A stretch of DNA of 64,000 nt from Metabacillus niabensis (GCF_902829255.1 NZ_CADEPK010000002.1:1-64000), one strand, 5' to 3'; positions 8,392 to 17,208 are shown, numbered from the stretch's first letter. Program-made: numbers and translations. The notes: generated by a model from the sequence alone, not told the origin.

Positions 8392-9342
8392 CTAGGAATT
8401 AGCTACTGATCCTTTTGCAATTACCTCAAGCTTTTCCCTATCAGGCAAACCATCATTGTCTCCAGGTGACATAACAGCTAGAGCACCAATAATCGTTCCA
8501 CGTCTTACTGCTTCTTTTATAGGTAACCCCTCTAGAATTCCACTAACAACACCAACCGCAAAGCCATCCCCAGCACCTACAGTATCGACTACTTTTTTTA
8601 CAGGATACCCCTCGGTATAAAATTGTTCTCCATCTGAACTTGTAAAAGCACCTTTTGCACCTAATTTAATGACAACAGTTTTAACCCCTGCTGCATGATA
8701 AAATTCAGCAATTTCACGCTCATTTTGTTTCCCAGTTAATAGTTTTCCCTCGTCGATTCCCGGTAGAACAATATCTGCCTGAAATGCAAGGTCATTGATT
8801 ACATGTGCCATCGTTTCCTCGCTATCCCAAAGGCCAGGTCGCAAATTCGTGTCAAAGGAAATTTGTATACCTTTTGCTTTAGCTTCTTTTATTAGCTCGT
8901 AAATCATATTGCGGCAGCTTCCAGATAATGCGGGAGGTATTCCGGTTAAATGCAGATGATCAAATTCATCCCACTTTATATTTGCTAGCTTTTCAACATC
9001 CATATGAGAAGCAGCTGAATGTTTTCGAGCTGAATGTACCTCCGGATCTCCACTTGCTACCTTTTGCTTCCACTGCATTCCTGTTCCATAATTTGATTCA
9101 AACGTGACAAGTGATGTATCTATTTTATTTTGATCAAGAAATTTTTTTATATATTTTCCAAAGGGATCTAATCCCACTTGTGAAATATATGTTACTTGAT
9201 GTTCTAATCGCGACATCCCAATAGAAAAATTAACCTCTGCACCTGCTACAAAACGACTATAATGCTCAACATCCTCCAATGGTCCTTCCTTTTCTGCTAC
9301 AAATAAAGCCATCGGTTCCCCTACAGTTAAAATTTTACTCAC
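8392..9342 (-). CDS. kdgK: 2-keto-3-deoxygluconate kinase
   Basis: A 316-residue PfkB-family sugar kinase. It has the GEPMALF start of KdgK proteins, a GxN-type substrate region and the C-terminal PfkB signature DTVGAGDGFAVG, with Asp as catalytic base. It phosphorylates 2-keto-3-deoxygluconate to KDPG for cleavage to pyruvate and glyceraldehyde-3-phosphate. The start is the GTG at 9342 (MSKILTVGEP) behind GGGAGGGG; 16 further upstream codons are open but non-conserved. It is the last gene of the operon, 50 bp after kdgT. No aldolase gene (kdgA) follows; it must be elsewhere. Confidence 0.9.
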   Translation of the reverse strand: MSKILTVGEPMALFVAEKEGPLEDVEHYSRFVAGAEVNFSIGMSRLEHQVTYISQVGLDPFGKYIKKFLDQNKIDTSLVTFESNYGTGMQWKQKVASGDPEVHSARKHSAASHMDVEKLANIKWDEFDHLHLTGIPPALSGSCRNMIYELIKEAKAKGIQISFDTNLRPGLWDSEETMAHVINDLAFQADIVLPGIDEGKLLTGKQNEREIAEFYHAAGVKTVVIKLGAKGAFTSSDGEQFYTEGYPVKKVVDTVGAGDGFAVGVVSGILEGLPIKEAVRRGTIIGALAVMSPGDNDGLPDREKLEVIAKGSVANS

Positions 9343-9392
9343 CTTAAAAATCCCCTCCCGAATGTTGTCATAAAGAATATTGTCATGCAAAA

Positions 9393-10388
9393 CTATAAAA
9401 CAGTAGCGTTATTTTCATCCTTTATAACAGGCTTTTTATTTTTCTTATCCATATGCTTTGACCAATATGCTGTTAAAATTGGTACTAATATCGATGTAAC
9501 AATGACAGCTGCAGCAACTAACGCAGTAGCTGACTGTGCCTCTGGAAGAAATTCAGGTTTAATTTCAGCGATAATCATTGGATTTGCTACTGCTGCACCA
9601 GCTGTACTTGATGCCGCAATCCCTGCTGTACCGTTTCCTCCCCCAATAAATTTATCTGCAAGCATCAATGGTATTCCTGTTACAATAATCACTAGAATGC
9701 CAAGAATGATTCCTAAAAGACCCGTTTGTGCAATAACAGTTAAATCAATTGTGTTACCTAAAGCGAATCCGAAGAAAGGAATCATCGTATGTGTTGCCTT
9801 ACTAAAGAAATTACGAAAATCTTGATCTAAGTTTCCAAGAATAAATCCAACCACAAATGGAAGCACAGCACCGACAAATGCCTGTGGTTCAAATGCAGCT
9901 AACCCCGTTGTTCCGAGAATTAACATCGTTACTAATGGTCCTGATTCTAGCGACATTAAAACAAATGCACCCGCTTCTTCTTTTGTTCCATACTGTTGCA
10001 TAATAGAAGCATATAAACCACCATTTGTCATATCCATCATAGACACTAGTGCAAGAACTGATAATCCAGCAAAGAAGCCTGATTGAATACCACCATCAGG
10101 AATAAACAGAGACGCTACAATTGCCACCAACCAGGCAACTGCTATTTTCGTCAATACAAGCGTTCCGGATTTTCTTAATACTGTACCAGTTGCTTTAATA
10201 TTAATTCCTGCTCCCATACAGAAAAACCAGACAGCTAGTATCGGTACAGTTCCAGTCATCAATCCATTTGTAAATGAACCGAAATACTCCCCTGATTCTG
10301 GAGCAAGTGTACGAATAATAGCTCCAAGAAACAATGGAACGAGCATTAGACCCCCAGGGATCTTTTCAATCGTCTTCATAATCTTCAT
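9393..10388 (-). CDS. kdgT: 2-keto-3-deoxygluconate permease
   Basis: A 331-residue membrane protein of the KdgT family: N-terminal [20 protein letters not shown], then about ten hydrophobic segments with Gly-rich loops ([26 protein letters not shown]). It should import 2-keto-3-deoxygluconate by proton symport. It lies between kduI (170 bp upstream) and kdgK, so uptake and phosphorylation are co-expressed. The first ATG has AAGGTAAGGTAG upstream. The C-terminal tail is charged. Confidence 0.9.
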   Translation of the reverse strand: MKIMKTIEKIPGGLMLVPLFLGAIIRTLAPESGEYFGSFTNGLMTGTVPILAVWFFCMGAGINIKATGTVLRKSGTLVLTKIAVAWLVAIVASLFIPDGGIQSGFFAGLSVLALVSMMDMTNGGLYASIMQQYGTKEEAGAFVLMSLESGPLVTMLILGTTGLAAFEPQAFVGAVLPFVVGFILGNLDQDFRNFFSKATHTMIPFFGFALGNTIDLTVIAQTGLLGIILGILVIIVTGIPLMLADKFIGGGNGTAGIAASSTAGAAVANPMIIAEIKPEFLPEAQSATALVAAAVIVTSILVPILTAYWSKHMDKKNKKPVIKDENNATVL

Positions 10389-10557
10389 AAATATCTACCT
10401 TACCTTTCAAATTAAAATGTGTAATTTCAAGGCTTAATTAGATAGAGTTGACTTTTCATGCTGCTCATGCGTTCTTTATCTATTATGAAATCAAAGGAAG
10501 TTTTCTTATTCTTTAGGCGTCTTCTATATTGACCCCGATTTTTGGATTTATTTTAAC

Positions 10558-11388
10558 CTAGCGTAATTGTTCAATTGATACGGCATCCATATCATTATAG
10601 GTTTTGTTTTCTCCTGCCATTGCCCAAATAAATGTATAACTACTCGTTGCACTTCCACAGTGAATTGACCAAGGAGGTGAAATAACGGCTTCTTCATTTT
10701 TCATGACGATATGTCTTGTTTCTGTTGGCTCTCCCATCAAATGAAACATTCTTGATTGTTCATCTAAATCGATATAGAGATATACCTCCATACGGCGATT
10801 ATGTGTATGAGTTGGCATTGAGTTCCATACACTGCCAGTATTTAATTGTGTCATTCCCATCACAACCTGGCAGCTTTGGATTCCTTCATTATGTATCATT
10901 CTCCTAATCACACGATCATTGGCATTTTCAAGTGAACCTAATCGATCTCCTTCAACGTCCTTAAATGCAACGTGCTGAGTTGGATATTCCTTATGTGCTG
11001 GTGCTGAAAACAAATAGAATTTTGCTGGATTTTCAGATCCTTCACTAGTAAACAATAATTCCCTTTTACCCAACCCAACGTATAGGCAATCCTTATTTTC
11101 CATTTGATACTGCTCACCATCTACAGAAATGCTCCCAGGACCACCTACATTAAAGATCCCAACCTCTCTTCTCTCTAAAAAGTAATCTGCTTTAATTTCA
11201 TCATAGCCTTCTAAAGAGATTGCTTCTGTAGTTGGTGTAATCCCACCAATGATTGCTCTATCTTCCATCGTATAAACAAGCTTTATTTCATTTGGTACAA
11301 ACAATTCCTCAATGAGATAATGCTTGCGTATATCCTCTGTCGTAAATGCCTTTACTTGCTCTGGATGTGTTGAATATCTTATTTCCAT
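10558..11388 (-). CDS. kduI: 5-keto-4-deoxyuronate isomerase
   Basis: A 276-residue KduI, near the family's 278. The cupin metal site is visible as MPTHTHNRRMEVY (two His and Glu) and PPWSIHCGS (third His). It converts 5-keto-4-deoxyuronate, from pectin, hyaluronan or other unsaturated uronates, to 2,5-diketo-3-deoxygluconate. Of two near ATGs I choose the inner one (MEIRYSTHPE), which has the better RBS spacing. First gene of the operon; kduD, the next enzyme, is not in the window. Confidence 0.93.
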   Translation of the reverse strand: MEIRYSTHPEQVKAFTTEDIRKHYLIEELFVPNEIKLVYTMEDRAIIGGITPTTEAISLEGYDEIKADYFLERREVGIFNVGGPGSISVDGEQYQMENKDCLYVGLGKRELLFTSEGSENPAKFYLFSAPAHKEYPTQHVAFKDVEGDRLGSLENANDRVIRRMIHNEGIQSCQVVMGMTQLNTGSVWNSMPTHTHNRRMEVYLYIDLDEQSRMFHLMGEPTETRHIVMKNEEAVISPPWSIHCGSATSSYTFIWAMAGENKTYNDMDAVSIEQLR

Positions 11389-11505
11389 AATCTCCATCTC
11401 CCTTATATTGTCTTTTTAAATTAAGCGTTTTCATTCACTGGTGAATAACAACAATCCGTAAAACAACTTTAGATTAGACTCAAAATTTAACATTCAACAA
11501 CAACT

Positions 11506-11532
11506 TGTTCCACATCGTGGTATGGTGTTCCA
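11506..11532 (-). promoter_or_regulatory. candidate operator: direct repeat upstream of kduI
   Basis: TGTTCCA occurs at 11506-11512 and again at 11526-11532, exactly 20 bp apart (about two helical turns). It lies just downstream of the putative kduI -10 box, a position suited to a repressor. The IclR-family protein at 7447 is the natural candidate. Inferred from position and repeat only. Confidence 0.35.
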
Positions 11533-11539
11533 TAAAATA

Positions 11540-11554
11540 ATTATAGCGTTTTCA
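11540..11554 (-). promoter_or_regulatory. cre-like site overlapping a -10-like box upstream of kduI
   Basis: On the minus strand TGAAAACGCTATAA matches the CcpA consensus TGWAANCGNTNWCA at 13 of 14 positions and overlaps TATAAT. This predicts carbon catabolite repression of the uronate operon. No good -35 box is seen at 17 bp. Confidence 0.55.
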
Positions 11555-11751
11555 CAAGCGAATTACTAGATAAAAATTGACAAAAATAATGGTGAATTGT
11601 TTTTTCATAAAAAAATAAGACTACTTAAGTAGCCTCTCCTAAACAAAATTAATAGGCATTTATCATACAATAGATAGTAGTAGAGCTAATATAGTGGAGA
11701 AAAGGGAAAGTAACAGTGGAATTTATTTTGTTAAATATAATTAGCTTCTGA

Positions 11752-11803
11752 AAACATGAAAAAAGTGAAATCCACCGTTGATTTCACTTTTTTCATGTTT
11801 TTG
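11752..11803. terminator. bidirectional terminator downstream of the PTS/epimerase operon
   Basis: A 20-bp perfect stem (AACATGAAAAAAGTGAAATC and its complement) with a 7-base loop and T tracts on both sides. Confidence 0.88.
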
Positions 11804-11865
11804 AGGAATATGCTGCGTTAAACCTCTTGACGCATAGCGGGGGTTGCACCAGTTCCTTTATATTA

Positions 11866-12555
11866 TTATGATATTACTTTCCCAGTCATGTCCTCATAAT
11901 CATTACACATGATTTCCCATGATTTTTCGATATCTTCATCTAATCCAAATAAACCGCTACGACCTACGATATAAATATCAGGGCCGGCTTCATCAATTCT
12001 TTTAAATGTTTTTCGACTAGATGATCCATCCATCTCAATAACATATTGATATCCCTTTTCTTCTCGTAGTTCCCTTAACGCTACAATTTTATCTAAGGTG
12101 CTTTCGATAAAACGTTGCCCAGCAAACCCTGGATCCACTGTCATAATTGTAATTTTATCTACTAATTCAATATAAGGAAAAATCGTTTCAATAGGTGTTT
12201 CTGGATTTAATACTACTCCTGCTTTTAATCCAGCATCATGTATTTGATCAATTAATCGAAAAGCCAAACCATCAAGTACTTCTGCATGCATACAAATCCA
12301 TTCGCACTTTAAATCAATTAATTGTTGAACCCAGAAACTTGGATCCGTTACCATAAGATGGGCGGACATTGGTAAATCACTTATTTTTCGCACTTCTTCG
12401 ATAAACCAAGGCGATAAAGTAATATTGGGAACATAATGCCCATCCATAATATCAATATGATAAGAGTCTACATGATTGTTTAAAAAAGTAATTTGTTCTT
12501 TAAACTTATCTAAGTCCATTGTCATCAATGATGGTGAAAATTCTACTTTTCTCAT
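11866..12555 (-). CDS. ribulose-phosphate 3-epimerase family enzyme (AlsE-like)
   Basis: A 229-residue TIM-barrel epimerase of the Rpe family. Visible motifs are FSPSLMTMDL, YHIDIMDGHYVPN (metal His and Asp), MSAHLMV (metal His), MTVDPGFAGQ (catalytic Asp) and IVGRSGLFG. It epimerises a ketopentose- or ketohexose-phosphate at C3. The sequence reads more like D-allulose-6-phosphate epimerases than housekeeping Rpe. The start is at MRKVEFSPSL behind GTGGAGGA; upstream in-frame codons reach 12672 but lack an RBS. As last gene of a PTS operon it probably acts on the imported phosphosugar. Confidence 0.85.
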   Translation of the reverse strand: MRKVEFSPSLMTMDLDKFKEQITFLNNHVDSYHIDIMDGHYVPNITLSPWFIEEVRKISDLPMSAHLMVTDPSFWVQQLIDLKCEWICMHAEVLDGLAFRLIDQIHDAGLKAGVVLNPETPIETIFPYIELVDKITIMTVDPGFAGQRFIESTLDKIVALRELREEKGYQYVIEMDGSSSRKTFKRIDEAGPDIYIVGRSGLFGLDEDIEKSWEIMCNDYEDMTGKVIS

Positions 12556-12693
12556 AATCTGTTTATCCTCCACAAAACCGTTATTTTCTTTTGAAATAAT
12601 AGTAGGGCTTGTCGTCACCCCATCCACTAGCTCTGAAGTATTGTTCCGCTTACATTTTCTGCCTCTACACATTTCATTTCACTTGCATTTTGC

Positions 12694-13788
12694 TTAAATA
12701 ATTTGAATATCATCTAAATCAATGTCTTCCTCTTCTACTTCTACTCGCTCATCTTCTTGACTGACATTTTTCTTAAGCAATGCCAAAGCTACCCCTGTTA
12801 CAAGAGCATTCACTAATATGGCTACAGCTCCCGTCCATGGTTGAGACATCGTTGGTAACATCAATACGCCACCAAATGGGACAGTTGCATCTGCTCCTAA
12901 CACCATCGTTACGGCTCCACCTGCTGCTCCACCAATCGCTACTGCCGTTACACAACGTACAATATCATTCATAACAATCGGAATAACACCTTCAACAATA
13001 TTAACAACACCCATTGGAACTGCCGATTTCAATGCCTCAGTTTCTACTGGTGTATAGATGTTTTTTCCAAACATTTTTGCTATAAAGTAAGCTAACCCAA
13101 ATCCAATAGGTGTTGCTGTATTTACTAATTGTAAAGCAGTAATAGGTCCATTAATTCCTTCTGCCTGTATTGTCAATACAAAGGCAAATACAGTTTTGTT
13201 AATAGGCCCACCAAAATCAATCCCACTCAATAAACCTATAATTGCACCAAATACTAACAATGAAGAAGACCCTAAACCGTTCAATGCATTTGTTAATAGA
13301 GATGTAAAAGCAGCGACCGGGATACCGATAATGTAAACCATGATTAACCCACCAATAATAGAGGTCAAAAATGGAATAATTAAAGTTGGCATTAATCCTT
13401 TAGCCCAGCTTGGAACTTTAACATGTTTTAAAACAGCTACAGCAAGATAACCCGATAAGTATCCTCCTAAAATCCCACCAATGAATCCAGCACCAATTGC
13501 ATTAGCAGTTAAACCAATTATAAAACCTGGAGCGATCCCTGGTTTTCCTGCAATTGAATAAGAAATCCCTGTAGAAATAACGACAGGTAGTAAACCTAAG
13601 CCAGCCCCACCCATGGTTGCTAAAGCATCCCAAATGGAAAACTCACCTTGTACTAATGTACCTTGACTAGTACCTCCAAAAGCCATACCAATTGCGATTA
13701 AAAAACCTGCACCACAAACAATTGGAATCAAATATGAAATTGCAGTCAATAAATGACCTTTAAGATTTAAATTTTTTATTTTACTCAT
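12694..13788 (-). CDS. fructose-type PTS EIIC permease
   Basis: A 364-residue hydrophobic protein with about nine membrane segments and the fructose-family EIIC motifs, including GGPINKTVFAF and TPIGFGLAYF. It is the channel component that moves the sugar while EIIB phosphorylates it. The C-terminus is a long acidic tail (VEVEEEDIDLDD), not seen in most EIICs. The ATG follows GGGGGG. It stands alone rather than fused to IIB or IIA; those are the two genes upstream. The sugar is unknown; the linked epimerase suggests a ketose or rare sugar. Confidence 0.88.
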   Translation of the reverse strand: MSKIKNLNLKGHLLTAISYLIPIVCGAGFLIAIGMAFGGTSQGTLVQGEFSIWDALATMGGAGLGLLPVVISTGISYSIAGKPGIAPGFIIGLTANAIGAGFIGGILGGYLSGYLAVAVLKHVKVPSWAKGLMPTLIIPFLTSIIGGLIMVYIIGIPVAAFTSLLTNALNGLGSSSLLVFGAIIGLLSGIDFGGPINKTVFAFVLTIQAEGINGPITALQLVNTATPIGFGLAYFIAKMFGKNIYTPVETEALKSAVPMGVVNIVEGVIPIVMNDIVRCVTAVAIGGAAGGAVTMVLGADATVPFGGVLMLPTMSQPWTGAVAILVNALVTGVALALLKKNVSQEDERVEVEEEDIDLDDIQII

Positions 13789-13817
13789 CTTTACCCCCCC
13801 TATTACTAAAAGTCTTT

Positions 13818-14273
13818 TTAATTACATAAAGCATCTTTCACGTCTTCTGCATCCTTCGACTTTAGCATTTTCTCAACGACTTCATCGTTTCCTAATTTTC
13901 TTGCAAATAGTGATAATAATTTTAGATGTTGTTGTGATCCATCATTTTCTTTTCCTACAGCAAAAAGAATGATTCCCTTTACACCTTTCCCATCGAGCGT
14001 CTCCCAAGGGATTTCTTCCTGTGTAATCCCAATCGCTACTCCTATTTTTTTTACAGAATGACTATTACCATGAGGAATCGCAATATAATTCCCGATTCCA
14101 GTTTGTCCGACTGCTTCCCTAGCATAGATATCTTTTAAAAACCCTTTAATATCTGTAATGTATTCATTTTGGAGCAATACCTCTGCTAATTCTTGGATGG
14201 CTTCTTCCTTGCTTTTAACATTTATGTTGGTTTTGATTGTATTTATATCGACAATATCTTTTACTTCCATCAT
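13818..14273 (-). CDS. fructose/mannitol-type PTS EIIA
   Basis: A 151-residue EIIA of the PTS_EIIA_2 type. The phospho-accepting histidine is in YIAIPHGNSHSV. It passes phosphate from HPr to the EIIB encoded just upstream (14302). It is the middle gene of the operon, 28 bp from IIB and 29 bp from IIC, with a GGAGGGG ribosome site. This is the standard transport EIIA; a second, more divergent EIIA-like gene (14619) lies upstream and may be regulatory. Confidence 0.88.
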   Translation of the reverse strand: MMEVKDIVDINTIKTNINVKSKEEAIQELAEVLLQNEYITDIKGFLKDIYAREAVGQTGIGNYIAIPHGNSHSVKKIGVAIGITQEEIPWETLDGKGVKGIILFAVGKENDGSQQHLKLLSLFARKLGNDEVVEKMLKSKDAEDVKDALCN

Positions 14274-14301
14274 ATTCCCCTCCTATTTTTGATGGCTTAA
14301 A

Positions 14302-14619
14302 TTATTTCTTTTGGTTTACAACTTCTACCGCTTTTTCAATTAATTTATTTGGTGATTTTACAGCTATTTCTGTTGACACTTGGATGATTCTTTTCCCTTC
14401 AAAACGTTCTCTTCCCGCGATTTTAACATCTACGGCTAAGATAACGATGTCTGCTTCATCGATCTGTTTTTGAGACAGTTCATTCTCTGTGCCAATCGTT
14501 CCTTGTGTTTCAATATGAATTTCATGGCCTGCTTTCTTTCCGGCATTCTCTAGTTTCTCCTGTGCGATATATGTGTGTGCAATCCCAACTGTGCATGCAG
14601 CAACTCCTACTATTTTCAT
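14302..14619 (-). CDS. fructose-type PTS EIIB
   Basis: A 105-residue fructose-type EIIB with the phospho-cysteine motif ACTVGIAHTYIA near the N-terminus. It transfers phosphate from EIIA to the sugar in the EIIC channel. The protein is complete and unfused. Its start overlaps the stop of the upstream EIIA-like gene by one base (ATGA type), suggesting translational coupling. Confidence 0.9.
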   Translation of the reverse strand: MKIVGVAACTVGIAHTYIAQEKLENAGKKAGHEIHIETQGTIGTENELSQKQIDEADIVILAVDVKIAGRERFEGKRIIQVSTEIAVKSPNKLIEKAVEVVNQKK

Positions 14620-15068
14620 TATTTTTCCTCCTGATTTTTTAAAATTTCTTTAATAAAGCTTTCTTTTTCACGGCTATTCAATAATCGGGTTAAATACTCT
14701 TCATCTGCTAAAGAGCGGGTGAATAAGGCTATTTCCTTCTTTATTTGAACGCTTTCATTTTCCTTTAATAAAATAACTATCAATAAATGGATATCCTTTG
14801 TCTGGCAATCCCATGATCGGATTGGACTTGCTAACCGAATCAATAGAATTTGACTCTTCTTTATTTGATTACTTTCGATATGAGGCAATAACACATGTTC
14901 AGCAATTAAAGTGCTGCCTACTTTTTCTCTTTCATTTAATTGATTGATAACTTCCGCTTTTTGCGAAGGATTATCCTGACATACGATTTCAGAAATAAAA
15001 GAGTGTACTTCTTCTTTTGTTTTTAAGACACAATTAAAATAAACTTGATAGATTGAATTAATCTCCAT
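14619..15068 (-). CDS. second EIIA-like domain protein, probable regulatory IIA
   Basis: A 149-residue protein with a PTS_EIIA_2 pattern: HVLLPHIESNQIKKSQ carries the expected active-site histidine, and the last third is Glu/Lys rich. It starts 11 bases inside the 3' end of the PRD regulator gene. In MtlR/ManR-type regulators an EIIA domain is normally fused after the EIIB-like domain; here that domain seems detached as a separate gene. It could instead be a redundant transport EIIA. Function is inferred from order and motif. Confidence 0.75.
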   Translation of the reverse strand: MEINSIYQVYFNCVLKTKEEVHSFISEIVCQDNPSQKAEVINQLNEREKVGSTLIAEHVLLPHIESNQIKKSQILLIRLASPIRSWDCQTKDIHLLIVILLKENESVQIKKEIALFTRSLADEEYLTRLLNSREKESFIKEILKNQEEK

Positions 15069-16548
15069 GATAAATTTCCTCTATCTTTCCCTGAAGTCTT
15101 TTCTGATCATCAATTGTAAACATCGCACTTACTAATAAATAAGGAATCGGTACGTCTTCCTTAATATGAACAGTACTCAGGATCAATTCAGCATCTGAGT
15201 ATTTCTCTTTTATCATTTTTATATTTCGTGATGCTACTACATCAACTATTTCTAACTCGGGAAATTTCTTTGAAACTTTTGCTTTTAAAAGCTCTGAAGT
15301 TCCAATTCCTGTCGTACACATGATTAGTGTTTTTATTGGGCGTTGATATTGGCCCGTTTCAATTGCTTTTGCAAAATAGAGGGTGATAAACCCATTTTCA
15401 TCGTCATTTATAGCTGGTAAGTTGAATTTTTCACCTACCAATTCAGATACGTTTGTTACACCGAAAAATACTTCTTCATACGTTACCTTAATCTGACTTA
15501 ACAAGCTGTTATTCACTCGAATTTTATGCTCCAATCGATTAAGCATCGGCTTAATATGGTTGGCTAAATCGATAAAAATGGATTGACTGTCTATATCAAT
15601 TCCTAAACTAGTACTCATCCCGTCAATATATGCTTTCGTCACTTGGATAACTTTTGATGAAAAAGTCGAAGTTTTAACAAGAGATCCCTGCATTCTTGAT
15701 GACACTAAATACTGATAAAGAAAGTAAATCTCAATATCTGGCAATGAACTGTTCAAATACTTTTCAATATTATGGACAATATCTTTTGCAACCGGATATA
15801 AAATATCTCTTTTCATATTTTCCATTTCTTCAATCGAAATCTTATCGGTAAACAGCCTAGTAGGAACTTTTCTTGAGCGACTTAGTAGTATATACAGATG
15901 CGAGAAAATGTTTACATTATATGGATAGGGAATTGTTATATCTAAATCCTCTTCAATCTTTCTTAGTTGATCCAATATAAACAAAACATCGTACTGATTA
16001 AAACTAAGTTCTTGATTCCTTTTTAAATCATCGATATCAATCGTATTAAAGATTTCAATAATATCTTTAATGGCCTTCCGAATATTAACTTCATCCCCTT
16101 GTATGGCAAGTGTTCTATTTTTTCGCTCCAGAACTAAATTGTACTTTTTAAGCTCTTCGCTCATTATCTGTTCGTCATTAAAAGCAACGGAGTCTCCTAC
16201 ATGATAATGACTGAATAAGTGGTAAACATTTATAGGTTTAGGCGAAGACAACAATAGTTCTTCCATAATTCGTTTACGTCTCTCGTTAGGGGAAAATTGT
16301 ATTTCTTTGTATTTATTATTGTTTTTTTGATAATTAATAAATTTTTCGTAATCGAGTTTATACCCTCTCCCCCTTTCAGATATAATTAAAGGGCTGTCCA
16401 CGTACTCGTTGTTAATTTTATTTATTAAACGATATACTGTTTTTTGAGAAACATTTAGTACTTCTAGGAGATCCTTTGAAGTAACATAACCTTGATTTTT
16501 TGAAAGAAACAGTAACAAATCTTGTTCACGGTTACAATTTGAACTCAT
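15058..16548 (-). CDS. PRD-containing PTS regulator (MtlR/ManR-like) lacking the EIIA domain
   Basis: A 496-residue regulator. N-terminal HTH (DLLEVLNVSQKTVYRLINKI, residues about 20-50), a linker domain, two PRD regions with phosphorylatable histidines (around NVYHLFSHYHVG and NHIKPMLNRLEHKIRVN), then an EIIB-like domain with Cys in LIMCTTGIGTSELLKAK. It stops after that domain, whereas relatives continue into EIIA. Start at the second ATG (MSSNC), seven bases after GGGAGG. It is the first gene of the PTS operon and should activate it when its PRDs signal sugar availability through HPr/EIIB phosphorylation. Confidence 0.85.
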   Translation of the reverse strand: MSSNCNREQDLLLFLSKNQGYVTSKDLLEVLNVSQKTVYRLINKINNEYVDSPLIISERGRGYKLDYEKFINYQKNNNKYKEIQFSPNERRKRIMEELLLSSPKPINVYHLFSHYHVGDSVAFNDEQIMSEELKKYNLVLERKNRTLAIQGDEVNIRKAIKDIIEIFNTIDIDDLKRNQELSFNQYDVLFILDQLRKIEEDLDITIPYPYNVNIFSHLYILLSRSRKVPTRLFTDKISIEEMENMKRDILYPVAKDIVHNIEKYLNSSLPDIEIYFLYQYLVSSRMQGSLVKTSTFSSKVIQVTKAYIDGMSTSLGIDIDSQSIFIDLANHIKPMLNRLEHKIRVNNSLLSQIKVTYEEVFFGVTNVSELVGEKFNLPAINDDENGFITLYFAKAIETGQYQRPIKTLIMCTTGIGTSELLKAKVSKKFPELEIVDVVASRNIKMIKEKYSDAELILSTVHIKEDVPIPYLLVSAMFTIDDQKRLQGKIEEIYHGD

Positions 16549-16565
16549 CTCCATGCCTCCCTGAT

Positions 16566-16594
16566 AAAATACTAACACACAATATAAAAGACAA
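16566..16594 (-). promoter_or_regulatory. candidate promoter of the PTS operon
   Basis: Minus strand TTGTCT, 17-nt spacer, TATTTT, about 18 bp ahead of the regulator start. The leader would be very short, so the call is tentative. Confidence 0.35.
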
Positions 16595-16605
16595 TTCGCT
16601 GAAAA

Positions 16606-16632
16606 ATGACCGTTGCAACGGTCACTTTTTTT
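16606..16632 (+). terminator. orphan plus-strand terminator
   Basis: TGACCGTTGCAACGGTCA followed by eight T on the plus strand. No plus-strand gene precedes it, which suggests that the gene it once served has been lost, or that it now insulates the PTS operon from upstream transcripts. Confidence 0.6.
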
Positions 16633-16639
16633 TAGACAT

Positions 16640-17003
16640 TCTATAAGGCGTTTCTAAAATCGACACTCTCTATTAAAACGTTAATAGAGGCAAGGACAAT
16701 TTCCCTTGCCTCCCTCAATAGGAAAATCACTGAGAAGATGATGAAAAACTTATATTTTGTATTAATGATATGAAACCTTCTGTAAAGCTACAAAGATAGC
16801 CGCGCAACGATGCTGCGCCTCTATCTTGGTGGTCTTATTATGCTTATTTATGGTTTCCATATAAAACTATTCTTTCGGGTCGTAAAACTTCATTATATGG
16901 AGTGACACATTGTTCTTTTAGCAACGTTTCATCTTAAAGCTGTATTATTTTCCCACTTTCTAATTTACTTCTACATTCTTTCAATATTTGTTTCTTGGTA
17001 TAA
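16640..17003. other. degraded intergenic strip with hairpins
   Basis: No supported gene. Two more stem-loops are visible: GAGGCAAGG/CCCTTGCCTC near 16687-16713 and AAGATAG..GCGCA/TGCGC..CTATCTT near 16796-16832. Together with the orphan terminator and the recombinase remnant this looks like scar tissue of an insertion site. Confidence 0.5.
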
Positions 17004-17174
17004 TCATCAGTATTAGAAAATAACCCCTGGGGCAAAGAGCTTCAGGAACGATTAAGGCATTCTGGTATTGAAAAGACAATGAACATATATACACATGTTA
17101 CTAACCTTTTAGAAGAACAAACGCACAAAATTTTCAAAAGTACATTTAGCTATGAAATGTGGCCGTGTGGTTAA
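17004..17174 (+). pseudogene. tyrosine recombinase (integrase) C-terminal remnant
   Basis: Plus-strand translation gives LQERLRHSGIEKTMNIYTHV followed by about 25 residues and a stop. This is the C-terminal box of phage-type tyrosine recombinases: the (R/H)LxHSxIxxTxxxYTHV pattern with catalytic His and Tyr (in NIYTHV). A stop codon lies just upstream (17001) and no N-terminal or Arg-containing part is present, so the gene is truncated. It ends 35 bp from the left copy of the rpsI repeat, consistent with an integrase that used this site. Confidence 0.8.
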
Positions 17175-17208
17175 TATCGTGTCCTCGGGTCAAAAACTAT
17201 TTTCGCAA

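Larger units (their letters stand above)
11398..11751. other. regulatory and spacer region upstream of kduI
   Basis: About 350 bp between kduI and the PTS operon terminator. It contains two direct TGTTCCA repeats, a cre-like site and a -10-like TATAAT (separate entries), and a 12-bp palindrome CTACTTAAGTAG near 11618. No coding frame with support is seen. Confidence 0.5.

Noticed and set aside
12556..12672. N-terminal extension of the epimerase
   Set aside because: Polar, non-conserved, without an RBS; the Met at 12555 has GTGGAGGA upstream and gives the family length.
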